Assembly (NCBI RefSeq): GCF_022843985.1
Contig: NZ_JALHMP010000001.1
Span: forward strand, 186,001 to 250,000
From: Phreatobacter sp.
Lineage (GTDB): Bacteria > Pseudomonadota > Alphaproteobacteria > Rhizobiales > Phreatobacteraceae
Length of the DNA stretch: 64,000 nucleotides
Reading direction: 5' to 3'
Part shown: positions 22,862 through 32,253 of the stretch, piece by piece
Layout: every line of letters starts with the position of its first letter
Numbering within the stretch: position 1 is the first letter of the stretch
Position numbers and translations under genes: made by a program
The notes under the pieces: generated by a model
The model's input: the letters and a program-made list of their open reading frames with translations, nothing else
Told to the model about the DNA's origin: nothing
Databases searched by the model: none

Positions 22862-23746
22862 TCACCCGGCGGACCGCGGCCGGCGTTCCGACCAGATGAG
22901 ATAGAGGCCGCTGAAGACGATGATGGCGGCACCGAGGAAGACGTGGGGGCCCGGCATGACCGAGAAGATGAACCAGCCGGCAGCGACCGACCAGAGGAGC
23001 TGGGTGTATTGCACTGGCGCCGAAACCGAGGCCGAGGCGAAGCGGAAGGCCATGAGCATGAAGGACTGGGCGACGAGTTGAATGACGGCGTTAAGCCCGA
23101 TCACGCCGAGCAGCCAGAGCGGGACGGGCTGCCAGCCGGGAAGCGCGAAGACCAGTGCGATCAGACAGATGAAGAGGTTGAAGTAGAACAGGACGGCCAG
23201 CGTGCCCTCGGTCTTGCCGAGAGCCCGGATGGCGACCATGGCGGCGCCCCAGGTGGCAGCGGAGAGTACGGCGAGCAGGGCGGCGATGGACACACCGCCA
23301 GGACCGGGACGGATGATCACCAGCGCCCCGAGGAAGCCGATGGCGACGGCGATCCAGCGGTTGAGGCCGACCGGTTCACGCAGCACGAGGCCCGAAAGCG
23401 CCACGACGAAGAAGGGCGTGATGAAGAGGATGGCGGTGGCGACGGGGAGATCGAGTTCGCGCAGGGCCTCGAAATAGGCGAAGACCGACACCGCCGAAAG
23501 GCTCGCCCTGAACAGATGCGCGCCGGGGCGCCGGGTGACGATGGTGCCGCGCCCCCGCATCATCTGCACGAGGATGATCGGGGTCAGGATGGCGAGACCG
23601 AAGGCGCTGCGAATGGCCATGATCTGCCAGCTTGGCAGTTCGGACACGATGATCTTCAGGATCGTGTCGGCCGCCGATATCAGCATGAAGCAGACGAACT
23701 GGGCGGCGATGGCGGCGAGGGGGCGCTCGGCCGGCTGAGCAGGCAT
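22862..23746 (-). CDS. DMT-family (EamA) transporter
   Basis: This encodes a 294-residue membrane protein with about ten helices in two EamA domains. Marker stretches are AAQFVCFMLISAADTILKIIVSELPSWQ at the start, LPVATAILFITPFFVVALSGLVLREPVG at the end of the first repeat, and APVQYTQLLWSVAAGWFIF in the second. An in-frame ATG at 23776 is possible, but the GGAGAC site favours 23746. It resembles S-adenosylmethionine-uptake/RhaT-like DMT carriers, but substrate cannot be assigned. The start of the sixA-like gene is 60 bases further on. Confidence 0.83.
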   Translation of the reverse strand: MPAQPAERPLAAIAAQFVCFMLISAADTILKIIVSELPSWQIMAIRSAFGLAILTPIILVQMMRGRGTIVTRRPGAHLFRASLSAVSVFAYFEALRELDLPVATAILFITPFFVVALSGLVLREPVGLNRWIAVAIGFLGALVIIRPGPGGVSIAALLAVLSAATWGAAMVAIRALGKTEGTLAVLFYFNLFICLIALVFALPGWQPVPLWLLGVIGLNAVIQLVAQSFMLMAFRFASASVSAPVQYTQLLWSVAAGWFIFSVMPGPHVFLGAAIIVFSGLYLIWSERRPRSAG

Positions 23747-23882
23747 GGCGCTTGTCTCCGCGCGTCGGCCTGCCATGAAGCCGGATCAGGGCGCCTTGCC
23801 AAGCCGGATCGACACATGGGGCCCCTGCAGGGCTGTTGTCCCTGCGGGATGAGGCTTTGGGGGTGGTGCCGACCTGGCCGGG

Positions 23883-24203
23883 TCAGCCCTGGCGCTCAGG
23901 GGTATGGATGACCAGCCCGTTCATGGCCTCGGTGACCTTGATCTGACAGGACAGACGAGAGGTCGGCTTCACGTCGAAGGCGAAATCGAGCATGTCCTCT
24001 TCCATGTGGGAGGGTTCGCCGGTCGCGGCCTTCCAGGCGTCGTCGACATAGACGTGACAGGTGGCGCAGGCGCAGGCGCCGCCGCATTCGGCGACAATGC
24101 CGGGAATGCCGTTCTTGATAGCGGCTTCCATGACGGTGGCGCCGCTGGCGGCTTCAACCGGACGCTTCTCGCCCGCGTGGTCGATGAAGATGATCTGCGG
24201 CAT
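23883..24203 (-). CDS. [2Fe-2S] ferredoxin (adrenodoxin type)
   Basis: This encodes a 106-residue electron carrier. Cluster ligands are C40, C46, C49 and C86, in the pattern C-x5-C-x2-C-x36-C of adrenodoxin/FdxB-type ferredoxins ([17 protein letters not shown]). C44 is an extra cysteine. The acidic helix [12 protein letters not shown] is the partner-docking face. No reductase or P450 gene adjoins it, so its partner is unknown; Isc-linked or P450-linked roles are both possible. It stands alone on the minus strand. Confidence 0.92.
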   Translation of the reverse strand: MPQIIFIDHAGEKRPVEAASGATVMEAAIKNGIPGIVAECGGACACATCHVYVDDAWKAATGEPSHMEEDMLDFAFDVKPTSRLSCQIKVTEAMNGLVIHTPERQG

Positions 24204-24369
24204 CGGCTCCCTGCCCTTCGCGTGACCTCAGCGGGCGCCCGCAGGGCCCGACACGAAGAAACCGCCGCTTCACCGCGCGGCGGTTCCCATGGGAAATCAC
24301 ATAGCGAAAGGCGTGCCCGTTCGCCAGAGGCCGGCGGGCATGATCGCTTCCCGCCAGACCGCGGCCCGC

Positions 24370-24738
24370 TCAGGCGGCGCGCAGCAGCGTCGCGATGAAG
24401 CCGTTGGCCTCGTTCACCGCATTTTCCAGACGCGCGAGGTCGTCCCAGGCCCGCGATGAGAGATGATCGACCTGGTCGCATTCGACCGCCTCGGCCGCCT
24501 GGGCCACCCCGAAGGCGCCGATACCCAGTGCCGAGCCCTTCAGGGTATGGGCCGCTTCCGCCCAGGTCTTGGCGTTGGTGGCATTGCGCAGCCGCTCCAG
24601 CATGGTTCGCGACTGGCGCTCAAAGAGTACCAGCACCTCGCGCTCCAGATCGTGATCGCCGAAGGTCTGTCGCGACAGATGGGTGAGATCGACGGGCAGG
24701 CTGCTGCCCAGATATTCGTCCGACATGATACGCGCCAT
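24370..24738 (-). CDS. Hpt (histidine phosphotransfer) domain protein
   Basis: This encodes a 122-residue stand-alone phosphotransfer protein. The four-helix-bundle motif AAHTLKGSALGIGA places the phosphorylatable histidine at H64, with the usual LKGSA following. Flanking helices (LEREVLVLFERQSRTMLERL, ARLENAVNEANGFIATLL) fit the fold. No kinase or receiver gene adjoins it, so its phosphorelay partners lie elsewhere. A second start at the fifth codon (24726) is possible. Confidence 0.88.
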   Translation of the reverse strand: MARIMSDEYLGSSLPVDLTHLSRQTFGDHDLEREVLVLFERQSRTMLERLRNATNAKTWAEAAHTLKGSALGIGAFGVAQAAEAVECDQVDHLSSRAWDDLARLENAVNEANGFIATLLRAA

Positions 24739-24947
24739 TGTCTTGGTGTCCCCTGCTTGACCGATCGCCCGTCCCGGGGCGTGTTTGTCTTCGGGGGAGG
24801 TTGTCCTCCCCTCTTCCCTGCAGGTTCACGATGGCGGCGGAGCGGCGAAAACGGAGTTAAAACGCGGCTGACCCTGCCCCCGACCTGGCATTGAGGTTGA
24901 TCGGTGGTAAATCGTTGCCCGACCGCATCGCATGGGAGAGCTATCGC

Positions 24948-25454
24948 ATGGTTTTCGAACGATCGCGTGGGATCGCCCTGCGCACCACGCTCATCCGGCT
25001 GGCTGTCGAACTGGCGCTGTGCACAGCGGTGGGGCTGGTCATCGGCAAGGACCGCATCCTCACGACGGTGGCGGCGCTGATGATGGCGATCTATGTCGCT
25101 CGGGCCGTGCTCTGGTTCATCACCGCGGCATCCAACGCGCTTCTGTGGCGCTGGGGGCGCCGCGCGCGCATCGACCGCTTCGCCGAGGCGCTGCAGGCCG
25201 TGCGGCTGCCGGTGGATCCGGCGATGCGCGGCACCCGCGACGTGTCGCAGAGCCTGGCGCGCGCCCTATTGTCGCCAGACATCAGCCGCGAGGCCGCAGC
25301 CTTCGCCTATTCGACGCAGGGCTTCGTCGAGGCGGTCCATGTCCACACCGATCCCCTGACGGCGGCGATGATCGCCTCCGACATGGCGCGCGGCATGGAT
25401 CTGCACATCGACCGGACGACCGGCGGGGATGCGGCCCCGCCCTCAGGAGGCTGA
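24948..25454 (+). CDS. Uncharacterised membrane protein
   Basis: Not recognised. The 168-residue product has two or three hydrophobic segments (about residues 10-33 and 40-68), then a soluble C-terminal half with a helix-rich pattern (IDRFAEALQAVRLPVDPAMRG, LTAAMIASDMARGMDLH). The frame is open from a TTG at 24891, but the ATG at 24948 has a good GGGAGAG ribosome site 7 bases away. Its last 12 bases overlap the convergent gene at 25443. Divergent from the Hpt gene. Confidence 0.7.
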   Translation: MVFERSRGIALRTTLIRLAVELALCTAVGLVIGKDRILTTVAALMMAIYVARAVLWFITAASNALLWRWGRRARIDRFAEALQAVRLPVDPAMRGTRDVSQSLARALLSPDISREAAAFAYSTQGFVEAVHVHTDPLTAAMIASDMARGMDLHIDRTTGGDAAPPSGG

Positions 25455-25757
25455 GGGGGGCGCGTCGTCGGCGCCCGGCGCGATCACCCGCCGCCCCTCG
25501 GCGGTCAGTTTGCAGACGAGCCAGTCGGGCTTCACCGGATTGGCGAACCAGGGCTCGACCCAGCCGGCGGCGAGGCAGGCCCGGATCGTCGCGCGCGGAA
25601 CCTCCCGCCCCTCGGCATCGAAGAGAGGAAGTTTTCCACCGGGCTGGGCGGCGCCGCGCAGCAGCCAGCGGCGCTGCACGGGAGTGGGTTTCGGCGAGGA
25701 AGACGCGAGGGCACCCTGTCCCTTCCGCGCTCTTGCAAGGTGCCCATCATCGGTCAT
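25443..25757 (-). CDS. Small uncharacterised protein, possibly winged-helix
   Basis: Not recognised as a named family. The 104-residue product is basic at the N-terminus (ARARKGQGALASSSPKPTPVQRRWLLRG). A C-terminal block (VPRATIRACLAAGWVEPWFANP, DWLVCKLTAEGRRVIA) has the spacing of a winged helix: a recognition-helix-like stretch followed by two strands, ending in the L-T-x-x-G-R pattern often seen in such domains. The start follows GGATGGG. Divergent from the GPR-like gene, whose promoter must lie in the shared 194-base gap. Confidence 0.65.
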   Translation of the reverse strand: MTDDGHLARARKGQGALASSSPKPTPVQRRWLLRGAAQPGGKLPLFDAEGREVPRATIRACLAAGWVEPWFANPVKPDWLVCKLTAEGRRVIAPGADDAPPSAS

Positions 25758-25951
25758 GGTTACCCATCCGTTAACGATGAATCCGAAACTGCGGCTCCGA
25801 CAGGTTTCAATCCTTAGGACCCCCCGGTAGATTACATGCTGCGGCGGACTGTTGTCTGCCATCCGTTGTCTTTGCGTCCAAGAGGCACTTGGGGCGCGTC
25901 GATCCGGGTGGATACAGGGCAGGTCGGCAGTCAAAGGATGCGGGCGACACC

Positions 25952-28900
25952 ATGGCGAACACTCCCAAGAAGGCGCAGGATCCGGCCGAAGCGGCGCTTG
26001 CGGCCATCCAGGACGCATTGAACCTGGCCAGCGACGACCAGACCAAGGCGACGGCGCGGACCGCCGGGCGCGAAGCCGGATCGCGCCAGTCGAGCGATTC
26101 CATGCGGGTCGACGAGGATCTCTTCGCCGATACGCGCCGCTCCGACCAGGTGGTCTCGCCGTCGCAGCCGCCGGCCAATGACGACCGCCGCGATCTCGCC
26201 CAGATGCTCGAGCGCCTGTCGCGGCGCCCCTCGGCAGCGCCGCTGTGGACCGCTGCCCTGCTGTCCCTCGGCTGGCTCGGTGCGGGCCTTGCCATCGCCT
26301 CTCGGCTCTACGGCACAACCCTGCCCGACCCCTATGCGCCGCAGACGCTGACGCTGGCGGCGGTGCTGCTGCTGCCGGTCATGTTCTTCTTCGTCATGGG
26401 TGCGCTGATCCGCCGCTCGCAGGAAATGCGCATCGTCGCCCAGGGCATGAGCGAGGTCGCGCTGCGGCTCGCCGAGCCCGAGACGGTCGCCCGCGAGGCC
26501 GTGGTCTCGGTCGGCCAGGCCATCCGCCGCGAGGTTGCCGCCATGGGCGACGGCGTCGAGCGGGCGCTGGCACGGGCCGGCGAGCTCGAGACCCTCGTCC
26601 ACAACGAGGTGGCCTCCCTCGAGCGCGCCTACAGCGACAACGAGCTGCGCGTCCGCGCGCTGATCGAGGAACTGGTCACCCAGCGCGAGTCGATCGTCTC
26701 CAATGCGGAGCGCGTGCGCGCCTCGATGACCGGCGTCCACGAGCAGGTCGCCAGCCAGATCGCCGATGCCGGCGACCAGCTTGCCCGTCGCATCGACGAA
26801 TCCGGCATGCGCGTCACCTCCTCGCTCGGCGAGAAGGCCGAGGCGATCACCATGGCGCTCGGCCGGGCCGGCGACACGATGATCGACCAGATCCAGCTGC
26901 GCGGCTCCGACATTGTCGATCGCCTCGCCTCGACCAGCGACGAGGTCACCCGCGCCCTGTCGACGACCGGCGACCGCGTCACCTCCGTTCTGACCGATAC
27001 CGGCAATATCGTCACCGTCACCATGGCCGAGACCGGTACCAGCATGGCGGCGAAGCTGTCCGAGACGGGCACGGCGATGACCCACCATCTCGCCCTGACC
27101 AGCGCCGAGATCACGCAGGCCATAGCCTCGCGCTCGGACGACGTATCGGCCCGCCTCAAGGAAACCGGCGAAAGCCTGGTGGCCGAGCTCACCGCCCGCA
27201 CCGGCGAGGTGTCCCAGACCCTGCGCTCGACCGGCGAGACGCTCATCTCCGAACTCGCCTCCCGCAGCGGCGAGGTGTCATCGACCCTGCGCGAGACCGG
27301 CGAGGCGCTGATCACCGAGATGTCGGACCGCGGCGGCTTCGTCACGGCGACCCTCAAGGAGACCGGCGAAAGCATTATCACCGAGCTCTCGACCCGCGGC
27401 GACTATGTCGCCTCGACCCTGCGCGACACCGGCGACAACCTCATCATCGAGCTGTCGACCCGCGGCGGCGAGGTCACCACCACGCTGCGCGAGACCGGCG
27501 AGGCCTTCGTCTCCGAACTGTCGCTGCGCGGCAACGAGGTCACGAGCCGCCTGAAGGATACCGGCGAGAGCCTCGTCTACGAACTCTCCAGCCGCGGCGG
27601 TGAGGTCAATTCCGTGCTGAAGTCGACCGCCGAGACCCTGGTCTACGAGCTGGCGACCCGCGGCGGCGAGGTGACCACGACCCTGCGCGAGACGGGCGAG
27701 GCCTTCGTTTCCGAACTGTCACTGCGCGGCAACGAGGTCACCACGCGCCTGCGCGACACCGGCGAGCGCCTGGTCGGCGAACTCACCGAGCGCGGCTCGG
27801 AGGTCGTCAACAAGCTCGACTCCACCGGCAGCTATGTCGCCGAGACCATCACCGTACGCGGCGGCGCCCTCGCCGACCGCATCGCCGAGACTGGCGACAA
27901 GCTGCACCAGACCGTCACCACCCATGGCGACGAGCTCGACAAGCGCCTGGCGGTGACCGGCCAACTGATCGCCGAGGCCATCACCCAGCGGACCGCGGAA
28001 GCCAAGAACGCCATCGGCGACGTGGGCATCCAGGTCGTCGAGAGCCTGACCGAGAAGGCCCAGGACGTGCAGCTTGCCCTTCGGCGGGCCAGCGAGACCG
28101 TCACCACCGCCATCTCCGAACGCACCGCCAGCCTGCGCGAGGAGATCGAGCTGGCCGGTACCGACGTGCTGTCGACCTTCGCCAGCCAGGGCACGGACCT
28201 GACGCAGCGCATCGGCGACATCGGGGCCCAGGTCACCAATGCCCTGGCCGCCCGCGGCGACGAGGTCACCATCCAGCTGCAGCGCGTCGCTGGCCAGATC
28301 ACCGAGACCGCCACCGCCCATGGTGAAGCCGTCGTCACCCGCATCGCCCAGAATGTCGTGGCACTCGATGACGCAATCAACCGGCACACGTCCGGCTTCG
28401 AGTCCCGCGTCGCGTCCCATGCGGCGCATCTTGAGGATGCAATCGGCCGCTACACCAGTGGCTTCGAGACCAGCGTCGCCGCCCATGCCACAGGCCTAGA
28501 GGACGCTTTTGGCCGCTACACCAGCGGCTTTGAGACACGGATCGCCTCCCATGCCGCCAGCATGGAAGACGCCTATTCCCGCTACACCAACGGCTTCGAG
28601 ACACGGATGGGCGAACAGGCCGCCCAACTCGAGGATGCCTTCATCCGCTACACGTCGGGCTTCGACACCCGGATCAGCCAGCATGCGGTGAACCTGGAGG
28701 ACGTCATTGTCCGCCACACCTCGCATTTCGAGGGCCGCATCGGCCACTATACGAGCACGCTCGACGAGACGATGGGGCGCCACACGTCGCATTTCGAGGG
28801 CCGCGTCGGCCATTATGCGAGCGCGCTCGACGAGACAATGGGACGCCACACGGCGCAGTTCGAGGGCCGCGTGTCGCAGCATGTCACCGGGCTTGACGAA

Positions 28901-31900
28901 GCCATGCTGCGCCACACCGCCTCCTTCGAGGGCCGCGTCGCCCATTATGCGACGACGCTGGAGGATTCGGTCGGCCGCCACGCCGTCAATCTCGAGGATG
29001 CGGTGAACCGCCTCACCGGCGATTTCGAGAGCCGCGTCGGCGCCCATGCCTCGCTCCTGACCGAACAGGTGGCCAACCATACGGCCCTCCTCGATCACAA
29101 GCTGACCGGCCACATCTCCGTCCTCGACGAGACGATCTCCGGCAAGGGCATCGCCCTCGCCGACCGGATCGCCAGCGATGCGCGGGAATTCGCCGAGCGG
29201 GTGGCCCAGCAGTCAGGCCAGATCACCGATGCCCTCGACGGACGCCTCGCCCGCATCGACCAGGCCCTCGACACCCGCGCCCAGGCCTTCAACGAGACGC
29301 TGGCCAGTCGCACCCTCGAACTCGCCAAGGTCCTCGGCGAGGGTGGCAAGGCGGTGACCGAAGCGCTGGAGAACAAGTCGGCAGAGATCACGTTCAACCT
29401 GACATCGAAGTCGGACGAGATCACCCATACGCTGACCTCGAAGTCCGACGAGATTGCCAACAATCTCGCGACGCGCTCGGTCGAGATCGCGTCCAATCTG
29501 ACTTCCAAGTCGGACGAGATCGCCTCGAACCTCACCTCAAAGTCGGACGAGCTGGCCCGCCTGCTCAACGACAAGTCTGACCAGATTGTCTTCAACCTGA
29601 CCTCGCGGTCCGAGGAAATGGCGCGCAACCTCGCAACGACCTCCGAGGACATCGCGCAGACCCTCGCGGCCCGCTCCGAGGACATCACGCGAATCCTGTC
29701 CGACAAGTCGGCCGACGTGACGTACACGCTCGCCTCGAAGTCCGGCGAGATTACGCGCCTCCTCACGGACAAGTCGGAGGAGGTCGCCTATTCGCTGGCG
29801 GCCAAGTCCGATGAGATCACCCGCCTGCTGTCGGACAAGTCGATCGAGGTCACCTATACGCTGACGTCGAAATCCGACGAGATCACCCGTCTGCTCAGCG
29901 AGAAGTCGGACGAGGTGACCTATACGCTCACCGCCAAGTCGGACCTCATCACCGCAACGCTTTCGGACAAGGCTGACGAGATCAACCGCACGCTCGGCGG
30001 TCGCGCGCTGGAAGTGGCCGAGACCCTCGACACCCGCGTGGCCCGCTTCGAGGAGGTTGTCGTCGGCCGGCTGGAATCGGTCTCGCAGACCCTCGATGCC
30101 CGCGGCTCGCATATCGCTGAGACGCTCACCGACAAGGTCGAAGCGGTCACACTGACGCTGCGCGCCAATGCGGACGACGTGGAACGCACCCTGTCCACGA
30201 TCTCCAACGACATCACGCAGGGCCTGTCGACCCGCGTCAACGAGATCAACGCCGTCCTCGGCGCCCGCTCGGCCGAACTCGCCTCGCTGCTCGACGATCG
30301 CGGCAGCAACCTCATCACCCGCCTTGGCGACAATGGCCTGCAGATCACCAACGAGGTCAGCCGCGTCGGCGACATCGTGGTCCGTGCGCTGGAGAACCGC
30401 GGGGGCGCGATCACCGAGGTCATCGGCCAGAAGGGTGCGGAAATCACCCGCGTCCTGTCGCAGACCGGCATCGACGTCACCCGCGGCATTTCCGACTCCA
30501 GCGAGCAGGCTGCCCGCATCCTGTCGGAAAGCTCGGAACTGCTGCGCAACCGGATCGAGACGGACACCCGTGAATCGGTGCTCGCTCTGACCGCCACCAA
30601 CGAGCAACTGCGCGGCGAGATCGCGTCGGTCCTCGCCCGCCTCGGCGAGACCAACGGGTCGATCCGCGAGGTCGCAGCCCAGACGGAGCAGTCGCTGGCG
30701 GCGATCAACGACCAGCTGGGTGAGAGAATCGGTCAGTTCGCGTCCTCGGCGGAGACCGCCTCGACCGCGGCGGAAACCTCGACCCGGATGCTCAACGGCC
30801 AGATCGGCCAGCTGACCAATGTCGCCGGCACCGTCCTGCGTGACGTTTCCTCGCTGACCGAGCGCTTTGACAACCAGGCACGCCTCCTCGGGGCGGCGGC
30901 GGAACAGGTGGAGGAGATGCAGCAGCGTCTCGACGCCTCCTTCGATGCCCGTCGCGAGGTCATCGAGGCGCTGGTCCACCACCTCGCCTCCAAGACCGAG
31001 GACATGGACAACCTGGTGAAGAGCTTCACCGGCCTCCTCGACGACAATCTTGGCCTCGCCGAGAATCGCGCCCGCGAGATCGGTCGCGTCCTGGTCGAAT
31101 CGACCAACCAGACGACGCAGGCGATCGGCGAGCAGGCGGAAACGCTGCGCCTCGCCACGGGCAAGGAGCGCGAGCGCACCACCCATGCCATGCGCTCGGC
31201 CTATGAGCAGGCGACACACGAGATGCACGCGCTGTTCCGCGAGGCCGCCGAGCGTTTCGAGACCCTGACTTCGGGGATGAAGGCGATGAGCAGCGAGATC
31301 CAGCGGGAGCTCGCGGAGACGCGGGACCAGCTGTCGCGCGGCATGATCGAGATCCCGAAAGAGACGCAGGAAAACGCCGCGGCGATGCGGCGCGTGGTGG
31401 CCGACCAGATCAAGGCTCTCGCCGAACTGAACGACATCGTCGCCAAGTCGGGCCGGGCCTTCGATGTCACCGAGCCCTCGCCGGCAGCCTCCCGTCGCGC
31501 GGCCCGCGAGGATGCCCCGCTGCCGCTGCGCGGTGGTATCGCCGACCTGCCGCGCACAGAACAGCGCGCCGAGCCGGTCCGCGAGGTCCCCAAGGCCCGG
31601 ATCGCCGAGCCGCGGACGCCCGAGCCGCGACGCGAGGCCGCGGTCCGCACCGAGGCTCCGGCCCGCACGGAAGCAACGACCCGCGCCGAGGTGCCGAAGG
31701 CTGCCGACCGTTCCGGCGGCTGGCTGTCGGACCTCCTGGCACGGGCATCAACCGAAGACCAGGCCGGACAGCCGATGCGCCCGGCGCAGCGCCGGACCCC
31801 TGCCCCGACCGCGCTCGACAACCTCGACGCGCTGTCATCCGACATCGCGCGGATGGTGGAACACGAGGCCGTCGCCGACCTGTGGGATCGCTGGCGCCGC

Positions 31901-32152
31901 GGCGAGAGGAACGTCTTCTCGCGCCGGCTCTATACGACCCAGGGCCAGCAGACCTTCGACGAACTGCGTCGCCGCTATCGCCGCGACACCGAATTCCGCG
32001 AGACGGTGGACCGCTATGTCGACGAGTTCCAGCGGCTCCTGGCCGATGTCGACCGCAACGACCGCGACGGGTCGCTCGCCAAGTCCTACCTGACCTCGGA
32101 AACCGGCAAGGTCTTCACGCTCCTCGCTCATGCTAGCGGCCGCTTCGACTGA
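25952..32152 (+). CDS. Giant apolipoprotein-like coiled-coil protein, GPR/RgsE type polar growth factor
   Basis: This 2066-residue protein has a disordered N-terminus, two membrane spans (about residues 98-118 and 133-152), an 1800-residue coiled-coil region and a conserved C-terminal domain (about 1960-2066, IARMVEHEAVADLWDRWRRGE). The rod is built of exact repeats: eleven 22-residue units (residues 396-637), nine 22-residue units of another type (813-1010), and nineteen 11-residue KSDEIT-like units (1142-1350). The size, apolipoprotein-type 22-mer repeats and order match the Growth Pole Ring protein of Agrobacterium and RgsE of Sinorhizobium, which organise the growing pole. Open frame begins 63 bases earlier at TTG; the ATG at 25952 is preferred (AAGGA upstream). 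It ends at a strong terminator. Confidence 0.8.
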   Translation: MANTPKKAQDPAEAALAAIQDALNLASDDQTKATARTAGREAGSRQSSDSMRVDEDLFADTRRSDQVVSPSQPPANDDRRDLAQMLERLSRRPSAAPLWTAALLSLGWLGAGLAIASRLYGTTLPDPYAPQTLTLAAVLLLPVMFFFVMGALIRRSQEMRIVAQGMSEVALRLAEPETVAREAVVSVGQAIRREVAAMGDGVERALARAGELETLVHNEVASLERAYSDNELRVRALIEELVTQRESIVSNAERVRASMTGVHEQVASQIADAGDQLARRIDESGMRVTSSLGEKAEAITMALGRAGDTMIDQIQLRGSDIVDRLASTSDEVTRALSTTGDRVTSVLTDTGNIVTVTMAETGTSMAAKLSETGTAMTHHLALTSAEITQAIASRSDDVSARLKETGESLVAELTARTGEVSQTLRSTGETLISELASRSGEVSSTLRETGEALITEMSDRGGFVTATLKETGESIITELSTRGDYVASTLRDTGDNLIIELSTRGGEVTTTLRETGEAFVSELSLRGNEVTSRLKDTGESLVYELSSRGGEVNSVLKSTAETLVYELATRGGEVTTTLRETGEAFVSELSLRGNEVTTRLRDTGERLVGELTERGSEVVNKLDSTGSYVAETITVRGGALADRIAETGDKLHQTVTTHGDELDKRLAVTGQLIAEAITQRTAEAKNAIGDVGIQVVESLTEKAQDVQLALRRASETVTTAISERTASLREEIELAGTDVLSTFASQGTDLTQRIGDIGAQVTNALAARGDEVTIQLQRVAGQITETATAHGEAVVTRIAQNVVALDDAINRHTSGFESRVASHAAHLEDAIGRYTSGFETSVAAHATGLEDAFGRYTSGFETRIASHAASMEDAYSRYTNGFETRMGEQAAQLEDAFIRYTSGFDTRISQHAVNLEDVIVRHTSHFEGRIGHYTSTLDETMGRHTSHFEGRVGHYASALDETMGRHTAQFEGRVSQHVTGLDEAMLRHTASFEGRVAHYATTLEDSVGRHAVNLEDAVNRLTGDFESRVGAHASLLTEQVANHTALLDHKLTGHISVLDETISGKGIALADRIASDAREFAERVAQQSGQITDALDGRLARIDQALDTRAQAFNETLASRTLELAKVLGEGGKAVTEALENKSAEITFNLTSKSDEITHTLTSKSDEIANNLATRSVEIASNLTSKSDEIASNLTSKSDELARLLNDKSDQIVFNLTSRSEEMARNLATTSEDIAQTLAARSEDITRILSDKSADVTYTLASKSGEITRLLTDKSEEVAYSLAAKSDEITRLLSDKSIEVTYTLTSKSDEITRLLSEKSDEVTYTLTAKSDLITATLSDKADEINRTLGGRALEVAETLDTRVARFEEVVVGRLESVSQTLDARGSHIAETLTDKVEAVTLTLRANADDVERTLSTISNDITQGLSTRVNEINAVLGARSAELASLLDDRGSNLITRLGDNGLQITNEVSRVGDIVVRALENRGGAITEVIGQKGAEITRVLSQTGIDVTRGISDSSEQAARILSESSELLRNRIETDTRESVLALTATNEQLRGEIASVLARLGETNGSIREVAAQTEQSLAAINDQLGERIGQFASSAETASTAAETSTRMLNGQIGQLTNVAGTVLRDVSSLTERFDNQARLLGAAAEQVEEMQQRLDASFDARREVIEALVHHLASKTEDMDNLVKSFTGLLDDNLGLAENRAREIGRVLVESTNQTTQAIGEQAETLRLATGKERERTTHAMRSAYEQATHEMHALFREAAERFETLTSGMKAMSSEIQRELAETRDQLSRGMIEIPKETQENAAAMRRVVADQIKALAELNDIVAKSGRAFDVTEPSPAASRRAAREDAPLPLRGGIADLPRTEQRAEPVREVPKARIAEPRTPEPRREAAVRTEAPARTEATTRAEVPKAADRSGGWLSDLLARASTEDQAGQPMRPAQRRTPAPTALDNLDALSSDIARMVEHEAVADLWDRWRRGERNVFSRRLYTTQGQQTFDELRRRYRRDTEFRETVDRYVDEFQRLLADVDRNDRDGSLAKSYLTSETGKVFTLLAHASGRFD
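27137..27862 (+). repeat. Eleven tandem 66-bp (22-residue) repeats in the GPR-like gene
   Basis: Units follow the consensus G-E-V-T-T-T-L-R-E-T-G-E-x-L-V-x-E-L-S-x-R-G without gaps. Units 6 and 9 of the array (about 198 bases apart) are identical at protein level (GEVTTTLRETGEAFVSELSL). The exact period is that of apolipoprotein A amphipathic helices. DNA identity between some units is high enough for slippage or recombination. Confidence 0.85.
28388..28981 (+). repeat. Nine tandem 66-bp (22-residue) repeats, second type, in the GPR-like gene
   Basis: Units follow T-S-G-F-E-T-R-x-x-x-H-A-x-x-L-E-D-A-x-x-R-Y/H, again exactly 22 residues. The set splits in two: five units with GFE..LED and four with HFEGR..LDE, suggesting stepwise duplication. 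The chemistry (aromatic F and Y/H at fixed places) differs from the first array. Confidence 0.85.
29375..30001 (+). repeat. Nineteen tandem 33-bp (11-residue) repeats in the GPR-like gene
   Basis: Units follow K-S-D-E-I-T-x-x-L-T/S-S/D in unbroken 11-residue phase (residues 1142-1350). An 11-residue period is half the 22-residue period of the other arrays, and is typical of right-handed or straight coiled coils rather than heptad coils. Confidence 0.85.
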
Positions 32153-32173
32153 GGCGGGCCCAAAAGACTCATC

Positions 32174-32201
32174 AAAAAGGGCGCCGCGCGGCGCCCTTTT
32201 T
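32174..32201. terminator. Strong bidirectional rho-independent terminator
   Basis: A perfect 7-bp GGGCGCC/GGCGCCC stem with a GCGC loop is flanked by AAAAA on the left and TTTTT on the right. It therefore works for both the GPR-like gene (plus strand) and the convergent lipid-transport operon (minus strand). Confidence 0.92.
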
Positions 32202-32253
32202 CTTCGGCGAGAGGCAGATACCGGGGCGCGAGCAACAGCCGGTCGCGCGATCG

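Noticed and set aside
25758-25951. A CtrA binding site upstream of the GPR-like gene
   Set aside because: Only one TTAAC half-site is present; no TTAA-N7-TTAA pair was found.
27137-30001. Regular DNA repeats that could suggest a CRISPR array
   Set aside because: There are no unique spacers; periods of 66 and 33 bp keep the reading frame and encode a continuous coiled coil.
29537-31228. A 563-codon minus-strand frame inside the GPR-like gene
   Set aside because: Its repeats are just the complement of the KSDE-type repeats of the sense gene.
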